DNA of 64,000 bases. Source: Yoonia sediminilitoris (GTDB lineage: Bacteria; Pseudomonadota; Alphaproteobacteria; Rhodobacterales; Rhodobacteraceae). The notes beneath the pieces were generated by a model. The model was not told the DNA's origin and made no database searches. It saw only the letters and a list, made by a program, of their open reading frames with translations. This document shows, piece after piece, positions 46,193 through 54,354 of the stretch. The stretch covers positions 496,001 through 560,000 of the forward strand of contig NZ_QBUD01000002.1 of NCBI RefSeq assembly GCF_003058085.1, in the 5' to 3' direction. The stretch's first letter is position 1, and each line of letters opens with the position of its first letter. The position numbers and the translations under genes are program-made.

Positions 46193-46678
46193 ATGTCTAA
46201 CAACACTACCATAGAGAACCTGAACAAGGCGCTTCAGATGGAAATGTCTGCAGCGCACCAGTATCAACTGCATGCACATGTGCTCGATGATTGGGGGCTG
46301 AACATTCTGGCAGGCAAAATGCGCGAGGAACAGGCCGAGGAACTCGGCCATTCCGACCTTTTCCTGGAACGTATCATGTTCCTGAAAGGCACACCGGAAA
46401 TCGCGTTTGCCAAACCCCCGCAGCGCGCCGAAACCCTACAGGACATGTTCAAGGCCGATCTGGCCGATGAGAAAGAGGCCATCGATTTCTATATCAAATC
46501 GGCAAAGCAGGCCAATGATGCCAATGACGTTGGTTCGCGGATGCTCTTCGAACAGATCGCGATGGATGAAGAAGGGCACAAAGCGTGGCTGGAACTGCAA
46601 CTCGACCTGATGGAACGCATTGGCGAAAAAGCCTACGGTGCCAAGCAGGTCTCTTTTGCAGCCGAAGAGAACGCTTAA
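46193..46678 (+). CDS. bfr: Bacterioferritin-like iron storage protein without the haem Met
   Basis: 161-residue four-helix bundle. Ferroxidase ligands align exactly with E. coli Bfr: Glu17, Glu50, His53, Glu93, Glu126, His129. The haem-ligating Met (Met52 of E. coli) is Leu51 here (AEELGHSD), so haem binding at the two-fold axis is unlikely. RBS GAGGA. Within the sulfide operon, it may supply or protect iron for persulfide dioxygenase or guard against iron-sulfide damage (inference). Confidence 0.9.
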   Translation: MSNNTTIENLNKALQMEMSAAHQYQLHAHVLDDWGLNILAGKMREEQAEELGHSDLFLERIMFLKGTPEIAFAKPPQRAETLQDMFKADLADEKEAIDFYIKSAKQANDANDVGSRMLFEQIAMDEEGHKAWLELQLDLMERIGEKAYGAKQVSFAAEENA

Positions 46679-46755
46679 GCGTAACTGTGCGGATTGGTGT
46701 TGGCCCGACGGACGCGGCCAACACCATTTCCACAAGATAAAGGATAGATCCGACT

Positions 46756-48429
46756 ATGAATATTCATCACATCGATAAGGCCTTTGCTGTTTCGGAACAG
46801 ATCACGCCCGGCGATATACCCGCCATCAAGGACGCAGGCTTTCGCGCAATCATCTGCAACCGCCCCGATGGCGAAGGTGCGGACCAACCGACATTTAACG
46901 AAATCGCCAAGGCGGCAAAGAAGGTCGGGATCGAAACCGTTTATCAACCGATTGTCGCAGGCAAGGTCGGCGATGAAGATGCGGCAGCCTTTGACAAGGC
47001 CCTGACCGAATTGCCCGGCCCGACGATGGCCTATTGCCGGACGGGCACACGCTCGGCCACGCTGTGGTCGCTCAGTCAGGCGGAAAAGCGCAGCCTTGCC
47101 GATATCCTCGCCGCCACCAAGGCGGCCGGATATGACATGGCCGGTGTTGTGCGGCGCATCGTCAACGGTGGCAAGACGCCCACGGATACGGGCGACGCCA
47201 GCTATGAAATTGTCATCGTGGGGGCCGGGGCCGGTGGAATCGCCGCCGCTGCCAGCCTGAAAAGCCGCAAGCCCGGACTTGAGATTGCAATCATTGACCC
47301 TGCCGATGTGCATTACTACCAGCCCGGTTGGACCATGGTTGGCGGCGGCATATTTGATGCGCAAGACACAGTGCGCACCATGGGGTCGCTAATCCCGCGC
47401 GGCGTGCATTGGATCAAATCGGCTGTCGCCGCGTTTGAACCGCAGAAAAACGCCGTCATTCTGGATGGTTGCCGCGTCGTCAAATACGAACGCCTGATCG
47501 TGTGCCCCGGACTCAAGCTGGACTGGCACAAGGTCGAGGGTCTGGTCGATACATTGGGCAAGAACGGTGTGACCTCCAACTACCGCTACGATCTGGCGCC
47601 CTACACGTGGGAACTGGTCAATGGCATGACGGAAGGTCGCGCGATCTTTACCCAGCCGCCAATGCCGATCAAATGCGCAGGTGCCCCACAAAAGGCGATG
47701 TATCTGTCAGCTGATGCCTGGCACCGGCGCGGTGTGCTGAAGAATATCGACATTCATTTCAACAATGCCGGAGGGGTACTGTTCGGGGTCAAGGATTACG
47801 TCCCCGCCCTGATGAAATACGTCGAAAAATACAACGCGCATCTGAATTTCTTTCACAATCTGGTTGCTGTGGATGGCCCCGCCAAAAAGGCGTGGTTCGA
47901 TGTGGCCAAGCCGGACACACCGGTTGAGCGGGTCGAAATGGAATTCGACATGATGCACGTCTGCCCGCCGCAGACAGCGCCTGATTTTATCCGTGTCTCG
48001 CCCTTGGCCGATGCCGCAGGGTGGATTGACGTGGATCAGGCCACGCTGCGCCACAAGACCTATGACAATGTCTGGTCCCTGGGTGATGTGATGAATGCAC
48101 CAAATGCAAAAACAGCCGCTGCTGCGCGGGTTCAGGCACCCGTTGTCGCGGAAAACATCATCGCGGACATGCGGGGCGGATCAGCTGTGGCGCAATATAA
48201 CGGTTACGGGTCCTGCCCGCTGACTGTCGAACGCGGCAAAATCGTTCTGGCAGAGTTTGGCTATGGCGGCACCCTGCTTCCCAGCTTTCCCAAGGCGATC
48301 ATTGATGGCACAAAACCAACCCGCGCGGCCTGGTTCCTGAAAGAGAAACTGCTGCCCCCTGTCTATTGGAAAGGCATGCTCAAAGGGCGCGAGTGGATGG
48401 CCAAGCCAGAAAAGATCACAGCCAAGTAA
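46756..48429 (+). CDS. Fusion of DUF442 sulfurtransferase/phosphatase-like domain and sulfide:quinone oxidoreductase
   Basis: 557 residues. The N-terminal DUF442 domain (residues 1-110) carries the loop YCRTGTRS at Cys94, a CRxGxR pattern like rhodaneses. The FAD protein follows: dinucleotide motif VIVGAGAGGIAAAA (from 153), redox Cys307 in PIKCAGAPQK, and C-terminal SPLADAAGW and TAAAARVQA motifs of type II SQR. The second redox Cys of SQR (GDC in eukaryotic enzymes) is Val445 (SLGDVMN); a Cys at 403 (HVCPP) is extra. It oxidises sulfide to a persulfide and passes electrons to quinone at the membrane face. Third enzyme of the sulfide module. Confidence 0.9.
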   Translation: MNIHHIDKAFAVSEQITPGDIPAIKDAGFRAIICNRPDGEGADQPTFNEIAKAAKKVGIETVYQPIVAGKVGDEDAAAFDKALTELPGPTMAYCRTGTRSATLWSLSQAEKRSLADILAATKAAGYDMAGVVRRIVNGGKTPTDTGDASYEIVIVGAGAGGIAAAASLKSRKPGLEIAIIDPADVHYYQPGWTMVGGGIFDAQDTVRTMGSLIPRGVHWIKSAVAAFEPQKNAVILDGCRVVKYERLIVCPGLKLDWHKVEGLVDTLGKNGVTSNYRYDLAPYTWELVNGMTEGRAIFTQPPMPIKCAGAPQKAMYLSADAWHRRGVLKNIDIHFNNAGGVLFGVKDYVPALMKYVEKYNAHLNFFHNLVAVDGPAKKAWFDVAKPDTPVERVEMEFDMMHVCPPQTAPDFIRVSPLADAAGWIDVDQATLRHKTYDNVWSLGDVMNAPNAKTAAAARVQAPVVAENIIADMRGGSAVAQYNGYGSCPLTVERGKIVLAEFGYGGTLLPSFPKAIIDGTKPTRAAWFLKEKLLPPVYWKGMLKGREWMAKPEKITAK

Positions 48430-48486
48430 CGCAACACCGCCGTTCTTGCATCCAGCGGGAACGGCTCCCAATTTGTCGAGAGAAAA

Positions 48487-50226
48487 ATGTCACCTGCCCT
48501 TATTCGGTTCCTGCCCATTTTGTCATGGGGGCGGACCTATAATCGCACAGCCCTGTCCAACGATCTTGTCGCGGCACTGATCGTCACGATCATGCTGATC
48601 CCGCAATCGTTGGCCTATGCGTTGTTGGCCGGATTGCCGCCAGAAGCTGGGCTTTATGCATCAATTGTGCCGATCGTGCTTTATGCGGTGTTCGGCACAA
48701 GCCGTGCGCTGGCCGTTGGCCCCGTCGCGGTTGTGTCATTGATGACGGCGGCGGCCCTGTCCAATATCGTGGAACAAGGGACAATGGGCTATGCGGTCGC
48801 AGCCCTCTCACTTGCGGGCCTGTCTGGGGCTATCCTGCTGGCGATGGGTCTGTTTCGTCTGGGTTTTGTGGCGAATTTTCTGTCGCATCCGGTGATTGCG
48901 GGCTTCATCACCGCATCGGGCATCATCATCGCCGCCAGCCAACTCAAGCATATCCTCGGGATTGACGCCTCTGGTCATAATCTGCTGGAGCTGGTGATTT
49001 CGCTGGTTGAACATCTGCCTGAAATCAACTGGATCACGACCATCATCGGCGTTCTCGCCACCGGCTTTCTGTTCTGGGTGCGCAAGGGGCTCAAGCCGCT
49101 GTTGCAGCGGATGGGTCTTGGCACCGGTCTGACGGGTGTTCTGGTGAAAACCGGGCCTGTCGCGGTCGTTGTCGTGACAACAGCGGCTGTCTGGCTTTTT
49201 GGGCTTGCCGACATGGACGTCAAGATCGTTGGCAGCGTCCCACAAAGCCTGCCACCGCTGACGCTCCCCTCATTCTCGCCTGCGCTTCTTGGCCAGCTCT
49301 TGCTGCCTGCATTCCTGATCTCGATCATCGGATTTGTGGAGTCCATTTCGGTGGCCCAGACACTTGCCGCCAAGAAGCGGCAACGCATTGATCCCGATCA
49401 GGAACTGATCGGTCTGGGGGCTGCGAACATCGGCGCGTCACTCACCGGTGGCTTTCCGGTTACGGGTGGGTTCTCGCGGTCGGTCGTGAATTTTGACGCA
49501 GGCGCCGAGACGCCAGCCGCCGGGGCGTTCACCGCCGTGGGACTGGCAATTGCAGCGTTGGCGTTGACGCCGCTGATCTTTTTTCTGCCCAAGGCCACTT
49601 TGGCCGCGACGATCATTGTCGCCGTCCTCAGTCTGGTCGATTTTTCGATCCTCAAGCGCAGCTGGGCCTATTCAAAAGCTGATTTTGCCGCTGTTCTGGC
49701 CACAATTGTGCTGACCTTGGCCATGGGTGTGGAGGCTGGCGTGTCCGCCGGGGTTCTGTTGTCCGTGCTCTTGCACCTCTACAAGACCTCGAAGCCGCAT
49801 ATCGCAGAGGTGGGGCAGGTTCCGGGCACAGAACACTACCGCAATGTCCTGCGCCACGAGGTCCTGACCGACCCTGCTGTTGTCACCCTGCGCGTGGATG
49901 AAAGCCTGTATTTTGCAAATGCCCGCTATCTTGAGGAAAAGATTCAAAGCCGGGTCGCAAAAGACAAGGATATCCGCCACGTCATCCTGCAATGCTCCGC
50001 GATCAACGAGATTGACTTCAGCGCACTGGAATCGCTGGAAATGATCAATGAGCGTTTGCGCGAAATGAACGTCAAACTTCACCTGTCAGAGGTCAAGGGG
50101 CCGGTAATGGACCGCTTGCAGAAGGCGCATTTCCTGTCGGACCTGACCGGGCGGGTCTTTTTATCTCAATTTGACGCGGCGCAAACCGTAAACAGGAAAA
50201 CCGACCTGGCCGCACCCGCAGGCTAG
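48487..50226 (+). CDS. SulP family inorganic anion transporter with STAS domain
   Basis: 579 residues: about 12 membrane segments (including the sulfate-transporter stretch YALLAGLPPEAGLYASI) and a C-terminal cytoplasmic STAS domain (from about residue 455). Carries sulfate, sulfite or bicarbonate; in this operon, export of sulfite/sulfate from sulfide oxidation is plausible (inference). The stop overlaps the stop of the convergent gene at 50223 by four bases (CTAG). Confidence 0.92.
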   Translation: MSPALIRFLPILSWGRTYNRTALSNDLVAALIVTIMLIPQSLAYALLAGLPPEAGLYASIVPIVLYAVFGTSRALAVGPVAVVSLMTAAALSNIVEQGTMGYAVAALSLAGLSGAILLAMGLFRLGFVANFLSHPVIAGFITASGIIIAASQLKHILGIDASGHNLLELVISLVEHLPEINWITTIIGVLATGFLFWVRKGLKPLLQRMGLGTGLTGVLVKTGPVAVVVVTTAAVWLFGLADMDVKIVGSVPQSLPPLTLPSFSPALLGQLLLPAFLISIIGFVESISVAQTLAAKKRQRIDPDQELIGLGAANIGASLTGGFPVTGGFSRSVVNFDAGAETPAAGAFTAVGLAIAALALTPLIFFLPKATLAATIIVAVLSLVDFSILKRSWAYSKADFAAVLATIVLTLAMGVEAGVSAGVLLSVLLHLYKTSKPHIAEVGQVPGTEHYRNVLRHEVLTDPAVVTLRVDESLYFANARYLEEKIQSRVAKDKDIRHVILQCSAINEIDFSALESLEMINERLREMNVKLHLSEVKGPVMDRLQKAHFLSDLTGRVFLSQFDAAQTVNRKTDLAAPAG

Positions 50227-50462
50227 GTCAACAATTCCGTTGCGGCGGGGCATAATGCCGTGACCCGATCAAGCGGGACGCGCGCGCCCATCATATCCAG
50301 CGCCTTGGTTGTGGCGCCATCCTGAACCAGCACAAACGCGGGGTGCTTGCCACAACGGCAAAAGGCACCCCGCTTGGCGATCTGCGCTGCGATGGTCTGT
50401 TCACTGATGATCGTAATCGCATATCTGCCAACCGTCTGTGATGATCCCAGAACATAGGTCAT
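50223..50462 (-). CDS. 79-residue cysteine-containing protein of unknown function
   Basis: I do not recognise this family. The ATG at 50462 overlaps the DUF2953 gene stop (ATGA), which supports it as a real gene. The product has a CRCGKHP motif near the middle and a third Cys near the end (TALCPAA), so it could bind metal or react in redox chemistry. No signal peptide or membrane segment. Last gene of the DUF2892-GerW-DUF2953 operon. Confidence 0.6.
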   Translation of the reverse strand: MTYVLGSSQTVGRYAITIISEQTIAAQIAKRGAFCRCGKHPAFVLVQDGATTKALDMMGARVPLDRVTALCPAATELLT

Positions 50463-51013
50463 TTGAATGGTCCCAAAAGCCGCCAGAGAAATCCCAACAT
50501 GGGCCGCACCAAGGCAACCGGAGTAACATGAAACTGCGCCGTCGCGGTCCCCCGCAGGCAAGCGCCACCAAAATCAGGGCGCAGGTTGACCTGCCCCAAC
50601 GGGCCATAGATCAGCGGGGTCAGATGCCCGAATAGCTGACCGGTGTCTGCCGGGTCATCCAGTCCGAAATCAGCATCGACCCGCAGAAAATCAAATTTAA
50701 TGGCGTGCAGCATCCGCCCGATCACGTGCGGCAATTCCGCAAGGACTTCCCCGCGTACTCCTCTCCGTCTTCTGCGCTGCATGCGCTTTTTTCGTTTCCG
50801 TGTTGGCTGTTTTTGTTTGCTTGGCGTGGGTTTCCGGCTGCTGTCATAGACCATGATTGAGGGGAATACGCCACCAAGCGGACGCAGAGAGACAGTCGCC
50901 CGCCTGATGACGTTCCACTGCAATGACATCTGGACGTAAACAGGCAGACTTACGAGTGGGAGGATCATAAGTGCCAGTGCCACGCCCGACCAAAGCAGGA
51001 TTTGCACGGCCAT
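50459..51013 (-). CDS. DUF2953 domain protein
   Basis: 184 residues: an N-terminal membrane segment (VALALMILPLVSLPVYV), a basic linker rich in Lys/Arg at about residues 60-88, and the DUF2953 C-terminal part (DFGLDDPADTGQLFGHLTPL and VNLRPDFGG). In Bacillus this family (YtfI) is the neighbour of GerW/YtfJ, exactly as here. Function unknown; membrane-anchored. Confidence 0.85.
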   Translation of the reverse strand: MAVQILLWSGVALALMILPLVSLPVYVQMSLQWNVIRRATVSLRPLGGVFPSIMVYDSSRKPTPSKQKQPTRKRKKRMQRRRRRGVRGEVLAELPHVIGRMLHAIKFDFLRVDADFGLDDPADTGQLFGHLTPLIYGPLGQVNLRPDFGGACLRGTATAQFHVTPVALVRPMLGFLWRLLGPFK

Positions 51014-51014
51014 C

Positions 51015-51362
51015 TCAGGCCTCTTTTGACGATCCGCTGCGCTGATCCAGGGCGTGTGCTGCCGCGTCGCCCAGAACTTCGGTCAGACCGGAAATCGCAC
51101 CTTTCACGGCTTCGACCCGCGCGCCCTTGTCATCAAGTATGATTGCGCCAATGGGTTTGATACCGCCGCCGCCGCCGGTACCGCCGGTATTTCCGGTCTT
51201 GCCGCCATCGCTGCCACCTGCCCCAAAGCCAAATCCGTAGCTGACGATGGGGATGACGGTGGACCCGTCTTTTTCAATCGGGTCGCCAAGGACATTCTTG
51301 GCATTCAGCAAACGGTCGAGTTCTTCAACCGTGTTCTTGAGTAGTTCTTCTACATTGTTCAT
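51015..51362 (-). CDS. GerW family protein (YtfJ-like, sporulation-associated family)
   Basis: 115 residues with the GerW pattern: VIPIVSYGFGFGAGG, a Gly-rich loop of about 20 residues, then IKPIGAIILDDKGARVEAVKG. The start is the ATG at 51362 (MNNVEELL); an ATG four codons upstream is also possible. First known in Bacillus germination, but present in many non-sporulating bacteria; the molecular function is unclear. Operon partner of DUF2953. Confidence 0.88.
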   Translation of the reverse strand: MNNVEELLKNTVEELDRLLNAKNVLGDPIEKDGSTVIPIVSYGFGFGAGGSDGGKTGNTGGTGGGGGIKPIGAIILDDKGARVEAVKGAISGLTEVLGDAAAHALDQRSGSSKEA

Positions 51363-51396
51363 GTGATGCTCCAACTACTGAAATTTTTCAGGACAT

Positions 51397-51600
51397 TCAG
51401 GTCTTGATGCCCAACAAGCTATACAGCGGGCAGACCCCCAAAAGCGCTGTGAGCGTCAAGATCCCGCCCACGACGATCATGACAAAGACAGCAATGGCGT
51501 TGCCCCCCAATCCCATGAAATTTGTCAAAGGAGCCACAATCAAAGCGACGCCAATCAGTAGTCGAACAAGACGATCCCATTTTCCAACATTTGTTGTCAT
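51397..51600 (-). CDS. Second DUF2892 small membrane protein
   Basis: 67 residues from the ATG at 51600, with GGGGG upstream: MTTNVGKWDRLVRLLIG, two helices and the conserved VCPLYSLLGIKT end. Paralogue of the gene at 45005. First gene of the minus-strand operon with GerW and DUF2953, and preceded by the 16-mer also found before the Rrf2 gene. Confidence 0.85.
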   Translation of the reverse strand: MTTNVGKWDRLVRLLIGVALIVAPLTNFMGLGGNAIAVFVMIVVGGILTLTALLGVCPLYSLLGIKT

Positions 51601-51706
51601 TTTTTCCCCCAACCATTCTGCTGAAGCGGACAAAGCCCGCCAACCTGACACCCAAGGTAGACCAGGCGTCCTTGTGCAGATTGACATACCTCAAGGGAGC
51701 GGCGCT

Positions 51707-51722
51707 TTTAGGGTCAGGACCC
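51707..51722. promoter_or_regulatory. Inverted copy of the 16-mer found before the Rrf2 gene
   Basis: TTTAGGGTCAGGACCC is the exact reverse complement of the sequence at 43685-43700. Lies about 107 bases upstream of the DUF2892 start. Identical length, palindrome core and orientation relative to the downstream gene suggest the same regulator. Confidence 0.6.
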
Positions 51723-51837
51723 TGAGCAGATATTGCGCCTCTTTCTGGGTTAATGATTATTTTGAAATAAACTTGCCAAATTTTCGCCATCATGCTTTGA
51801 AAATTGCATAGTTGGAAAAACCGAATGGATTACAATT

Positions 51838-52323
51838 ATGACCTTTTCTGAATCAGTGCGCACATGTTTGCGCGAAAAATACGCCACCTTTTCCGGCCGT
51901 GCGTCGCGATCTGAATATTGGTGGTACTTTCTATTCATCATGCTGGTATATTTTGCTTTGATCATCGTGATGGGTGTCTTCGGCGGCGCAACGGCCGCGA
52001 TCAACCCAAACATGGGCAACGGTGATCTTGAAAATGGCCTTGGTATGGGCATGATCATTAGTATTATCTTGATCGGTGTTTTCTGGTTGGCCGTTCTGTT
52101 GCCGTCAATCGCAGTTGTCGTGCGCCGCTTGCACGACCGGAATCTATCCGGGTGGTGGTATCTGGGTCTGATACTTGTCGGGATCGTGCCAATTATTGGA
52201 CCGATTGTCAGTTTAGTCGGCGGGATCGTCTTTTTCGTGATAATGTGTCTGAAGGGAACGGATGGCCCCAACAAATACGGTGCTGACCCGCTAAAAGGTG
52301 GCGAAGCGGACATATTTAGCTGA
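51838..52323 (+). CDS. DUF805 family membrane protein
   Basis: 161 residues with the DUF805 signature (FSGRASRSEYWWYFLF near the start; VRRLHDRNLSGWWYLG in the middle) and about four membrane segments. ATG at 51838 is preceded by AT-rich promoter-like DNA. Its stop overlaps the next start by one base (TGATG), so it leads the MoxR cluster. Confidence 0.92.
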   Translation: MTFSESVRTCLREKYATFSGRASRSEYWWYFLFIMLVYFALIIVMGVFGGATAAINPNMGNGDLENGLGMGMIISIILIGVFWLAVLLPSIAVVVRRLHDRNLSGWWYLGLILVGIVPIIGPIVSLVGGIVFFVIMCLKGTDGPNKYGADPLKGGEADIFS

Positions 52324-53066
52324 TGCCAAAGATAAACCGGCGCGGCTATCTGCGCCGGTTTCTGTTTTTTACGTGTGTTGCCCTGTCCGGGCTCATCGGC
52401 GGCGTGGCTGTCGCACAGGAAGAGACAACTTTTCTGACACCGGATATCGACCCTGATGGCCCTTATTTGCAGGCGGTTGACGGGCGCCGCACGGTATCAA
52501 CCGACCTGCGTTATGTGGATGAAACAAGCCTTGATCTGCTGACCGGCGACCGCCCGAGGGCCGCAGCCCGTCCGACGATTTCGCCGCCCAGCGGCCCCGT
52601 TTTCAGTCTTGGGTCCAACGGTGTTTTCATCATCGTGGCGCTATTTGCTGTCCTTTTGTTTTTGTTCCTGAAATTCGGGGCAGGGGGGGCGTTGCTCCGG
52701 CCTGATCCGAATGTGGAAAAGAAGCCGCGCAAGCGCGCCAAGGCGTGGGGTCTGACAGCGGCAGAAGGTTCGGCCGGTGACATTCTGGCGCAAATACGGG
52801 CGATGCCGTCGCGCCGCGAGGCGTTGATTTTGCTGTTGCGCCATTGCCTTTTGCAGGCTGCCGATGAAACCAACACCAACTTTCGCCGCGCTGACACAGA
52901 ACGCGAAGCATTGGGCCGGTTGCCCGATGGGTGGCGCCGCTACACGCAATTGAAAACCATCCTGACCAAGGCAGAACTGGTCCATTACGGCGGCCGCGAT
53001 ATCGGCGACGATGAATTTGAAGCCCTGCTACAAAATGGCGCGCAAATCCTGACAGAGGCGCGCTGA
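52323..53066 (+). CDS. DUF4129-like membrane protein of the MoxR cluster
   Basis: 247 residues: a Sec-type signal segment at the N-terminus, a periplasmic part, a single membrane helix near residues 98-118 (IIVALFAVLLFLFLKFG) and a cytoplasmic C-terminal helical domain resembling DUF4129 (LRHCLLQAADETN...EALGRLPDGWRRY). It is coupled to DUF805 upstream and the DUF4350 gene one base downstream. Role unknown; probably part of an envelope complex served by the MoxR ATPase. Confidence 0.75.
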   Translation: MPKINRRGYLRRFLFFTCVALSGLIGGVAVAQEETTFLTPDIDPDGPYLQAVDGRRTVSTDLRYVDETSLDLLTGDRPRAAARPTISPPSGPVFSLGSNGVFIIVALFAVLLFLFLKFGAGGALLRPDPNVEKKPRKRAKAWGLTAAEGSAGDILAQIRAMPSRREALILLLRHCLLQAADETNTNFRRADTEREALGRLPDGWRRYTQLKTILTKAELVHYGGRDIGDDEFEALLQNGAQILTEAR

Positions 53067-53067
53067 A

Positions 53068-54354
53068 ATGGGTGACAATAAATCAGGCTTCATCATCTTT
53101 GGTTGTATCACGGCGCTGTTATTGCTGTTCATGTATGGCGGCGGCGGGAACACGGGCATTGATCGTTCGCCTATCGGCACCACTGGTCTGTCGGTCTGGC
53201 TGGAAGAAAACGACATTCGCACCGACCGGTCGCATCGCCGGACCACATTGACAGAGCAGGACATCGCCTTGCGTATCCTGCCGCTATACGATGTTGAGTT
53301 GGACCGCGATGCTCCTGTTACGGCCAACCGCGAAGAACGCCGCAGTGGTGACAATCTGCGCGATATCGACAGATCGATCTATTATGAGAAGGTCAGATAT
53401 GTGCCCACATTGGTGGCCTTGCCCAAATGGCGGGCAGGTGTGCTCGAGTTGGGTCTGGTCGATAAGCAACTGCTGATCCCCACATTCCGGCTGAAGAACT
53501 TGCGCGCAAGTATGAACGTGCCAAATCTGCGGATCGTGCGCCCGACAGACAAGTTTCTGGCCGATCGTTCTGGTGTCACGCTTTATGCTCCGCAACTCTT
53601 TGAAACCGAGTCTGTGCGGGGGGATTGTCGACCGACCCTGTCGCTGGACGCAGGCGTGTTGATTGCGCAATGTGCCATTTACGATGCGATGCCGCATTAC
53701 ATCCTGTCCGATCCTGATTTTATGAATAATCACGGGCTGGCCTTGGGCGACAATGCCGCCATCGCACTGGATGTGATTAACGGGCTTGTCGACGGTCGTG
53801 ACGGCACCGTCTATATTGACACTGCGTCAGACATCTTGCTGGCTCCGACCCCTGATGCACCACGCGAAATCCGGCCCCGCACGACCGAGGAAATTTCGCG
53901 GTTTCTGACCTATCCGTTTTCGCTGATCTGGATTGGCGCATGCATCTGTTTTGTTGTGCTGCTTTGGCGTGGCCTGATCCGTTTTGGCCCCCCCGGCCGG
54001 GTGGGTGATGGGCGGATTGCGGCGTCGAAAACCGCATCCATCGAAAGCAAGGGCTATCTGCTGCGCCTCGCGGGCGAGGATCATGCGCTGCTGCGTGCCT
54101 ATGTCACTGACAAGATGGTTGCCGTCGGGCATGACATCATGGGCCGACATGTCCAGATTGAGCGCCCGAAGCTAATCAAACGCCTGAAAGCCATTGCCCC
54201 GAAAATTGCGCCTGATCTGGAGGCCGCGCTGGAGGCTGTTGACCAGATGGACGCCCAGACCACGCGCGCCGATCTGACCCGATTGGCCGAAAGATTTGAA
54301 GAGATTTACCGGAGATTACGTGATGAACTTGGACATGTTTCGCGACGTCGTTGA
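53068..54354 (+). CDS. DUF4350 domain protein
   Basis: 428 residues with a membrane segment near the N-terminus (FIIFGCITALLLLFMYG) and one near residue 295 (FPLIWIGACICFVVLLW), giving a large periplasmic domain in the DUF4350 style (SPIGTTGLSVWLEENDI) and a cytoplasmic tail. Starts one base after the preceding stop and overlaps the MoxR gene by 32 bases. Confidence 0.85.
   Translation: MGDNKSGFIIFGCITALLLLFMYGGGGNTGIDRSPIGTTGLSVWLEENDIRTDRSHRRTTLTEQDIALRILPLYDVELDRDAPVTANREERRSGDNLRDIDRSIYYEKVRYVPTLVALPKWRAGVLELGLVDKQLLIPTFRLKNLRASMNVPNLRIVRPTDKFLADRSGVTLYAPQLFETESVRGDCRPTLSLDAGVLIAQCAIYDAMPHYILSDPDFMNNHGLALGDNAAIALDVINGLVDGRDGTVYIDTASDILLAPTPDAPREIRPRTTEEISRFLTYPFSLIWIGACICFVVLLWRGLIRFGPPGRVGDGRIAASKTASIESKGYLLRLAGEDHALLRAYVTDKMVAVGHDIMGRHVQIERPKLIKRLKAIAPKIAPDLEAALEAVDQMDAQTTRADLTRLAERFEEIYRRLRDELGHVSRRR

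Noticed and set aside
50459-51362. Contamination or recent transfer from a spore former because of GerW and DUF2953 (and SpoIIM further right)
   Set aside because: These families are widespread in non-sporulating bacteria; codon use and coupling match the neighbours.
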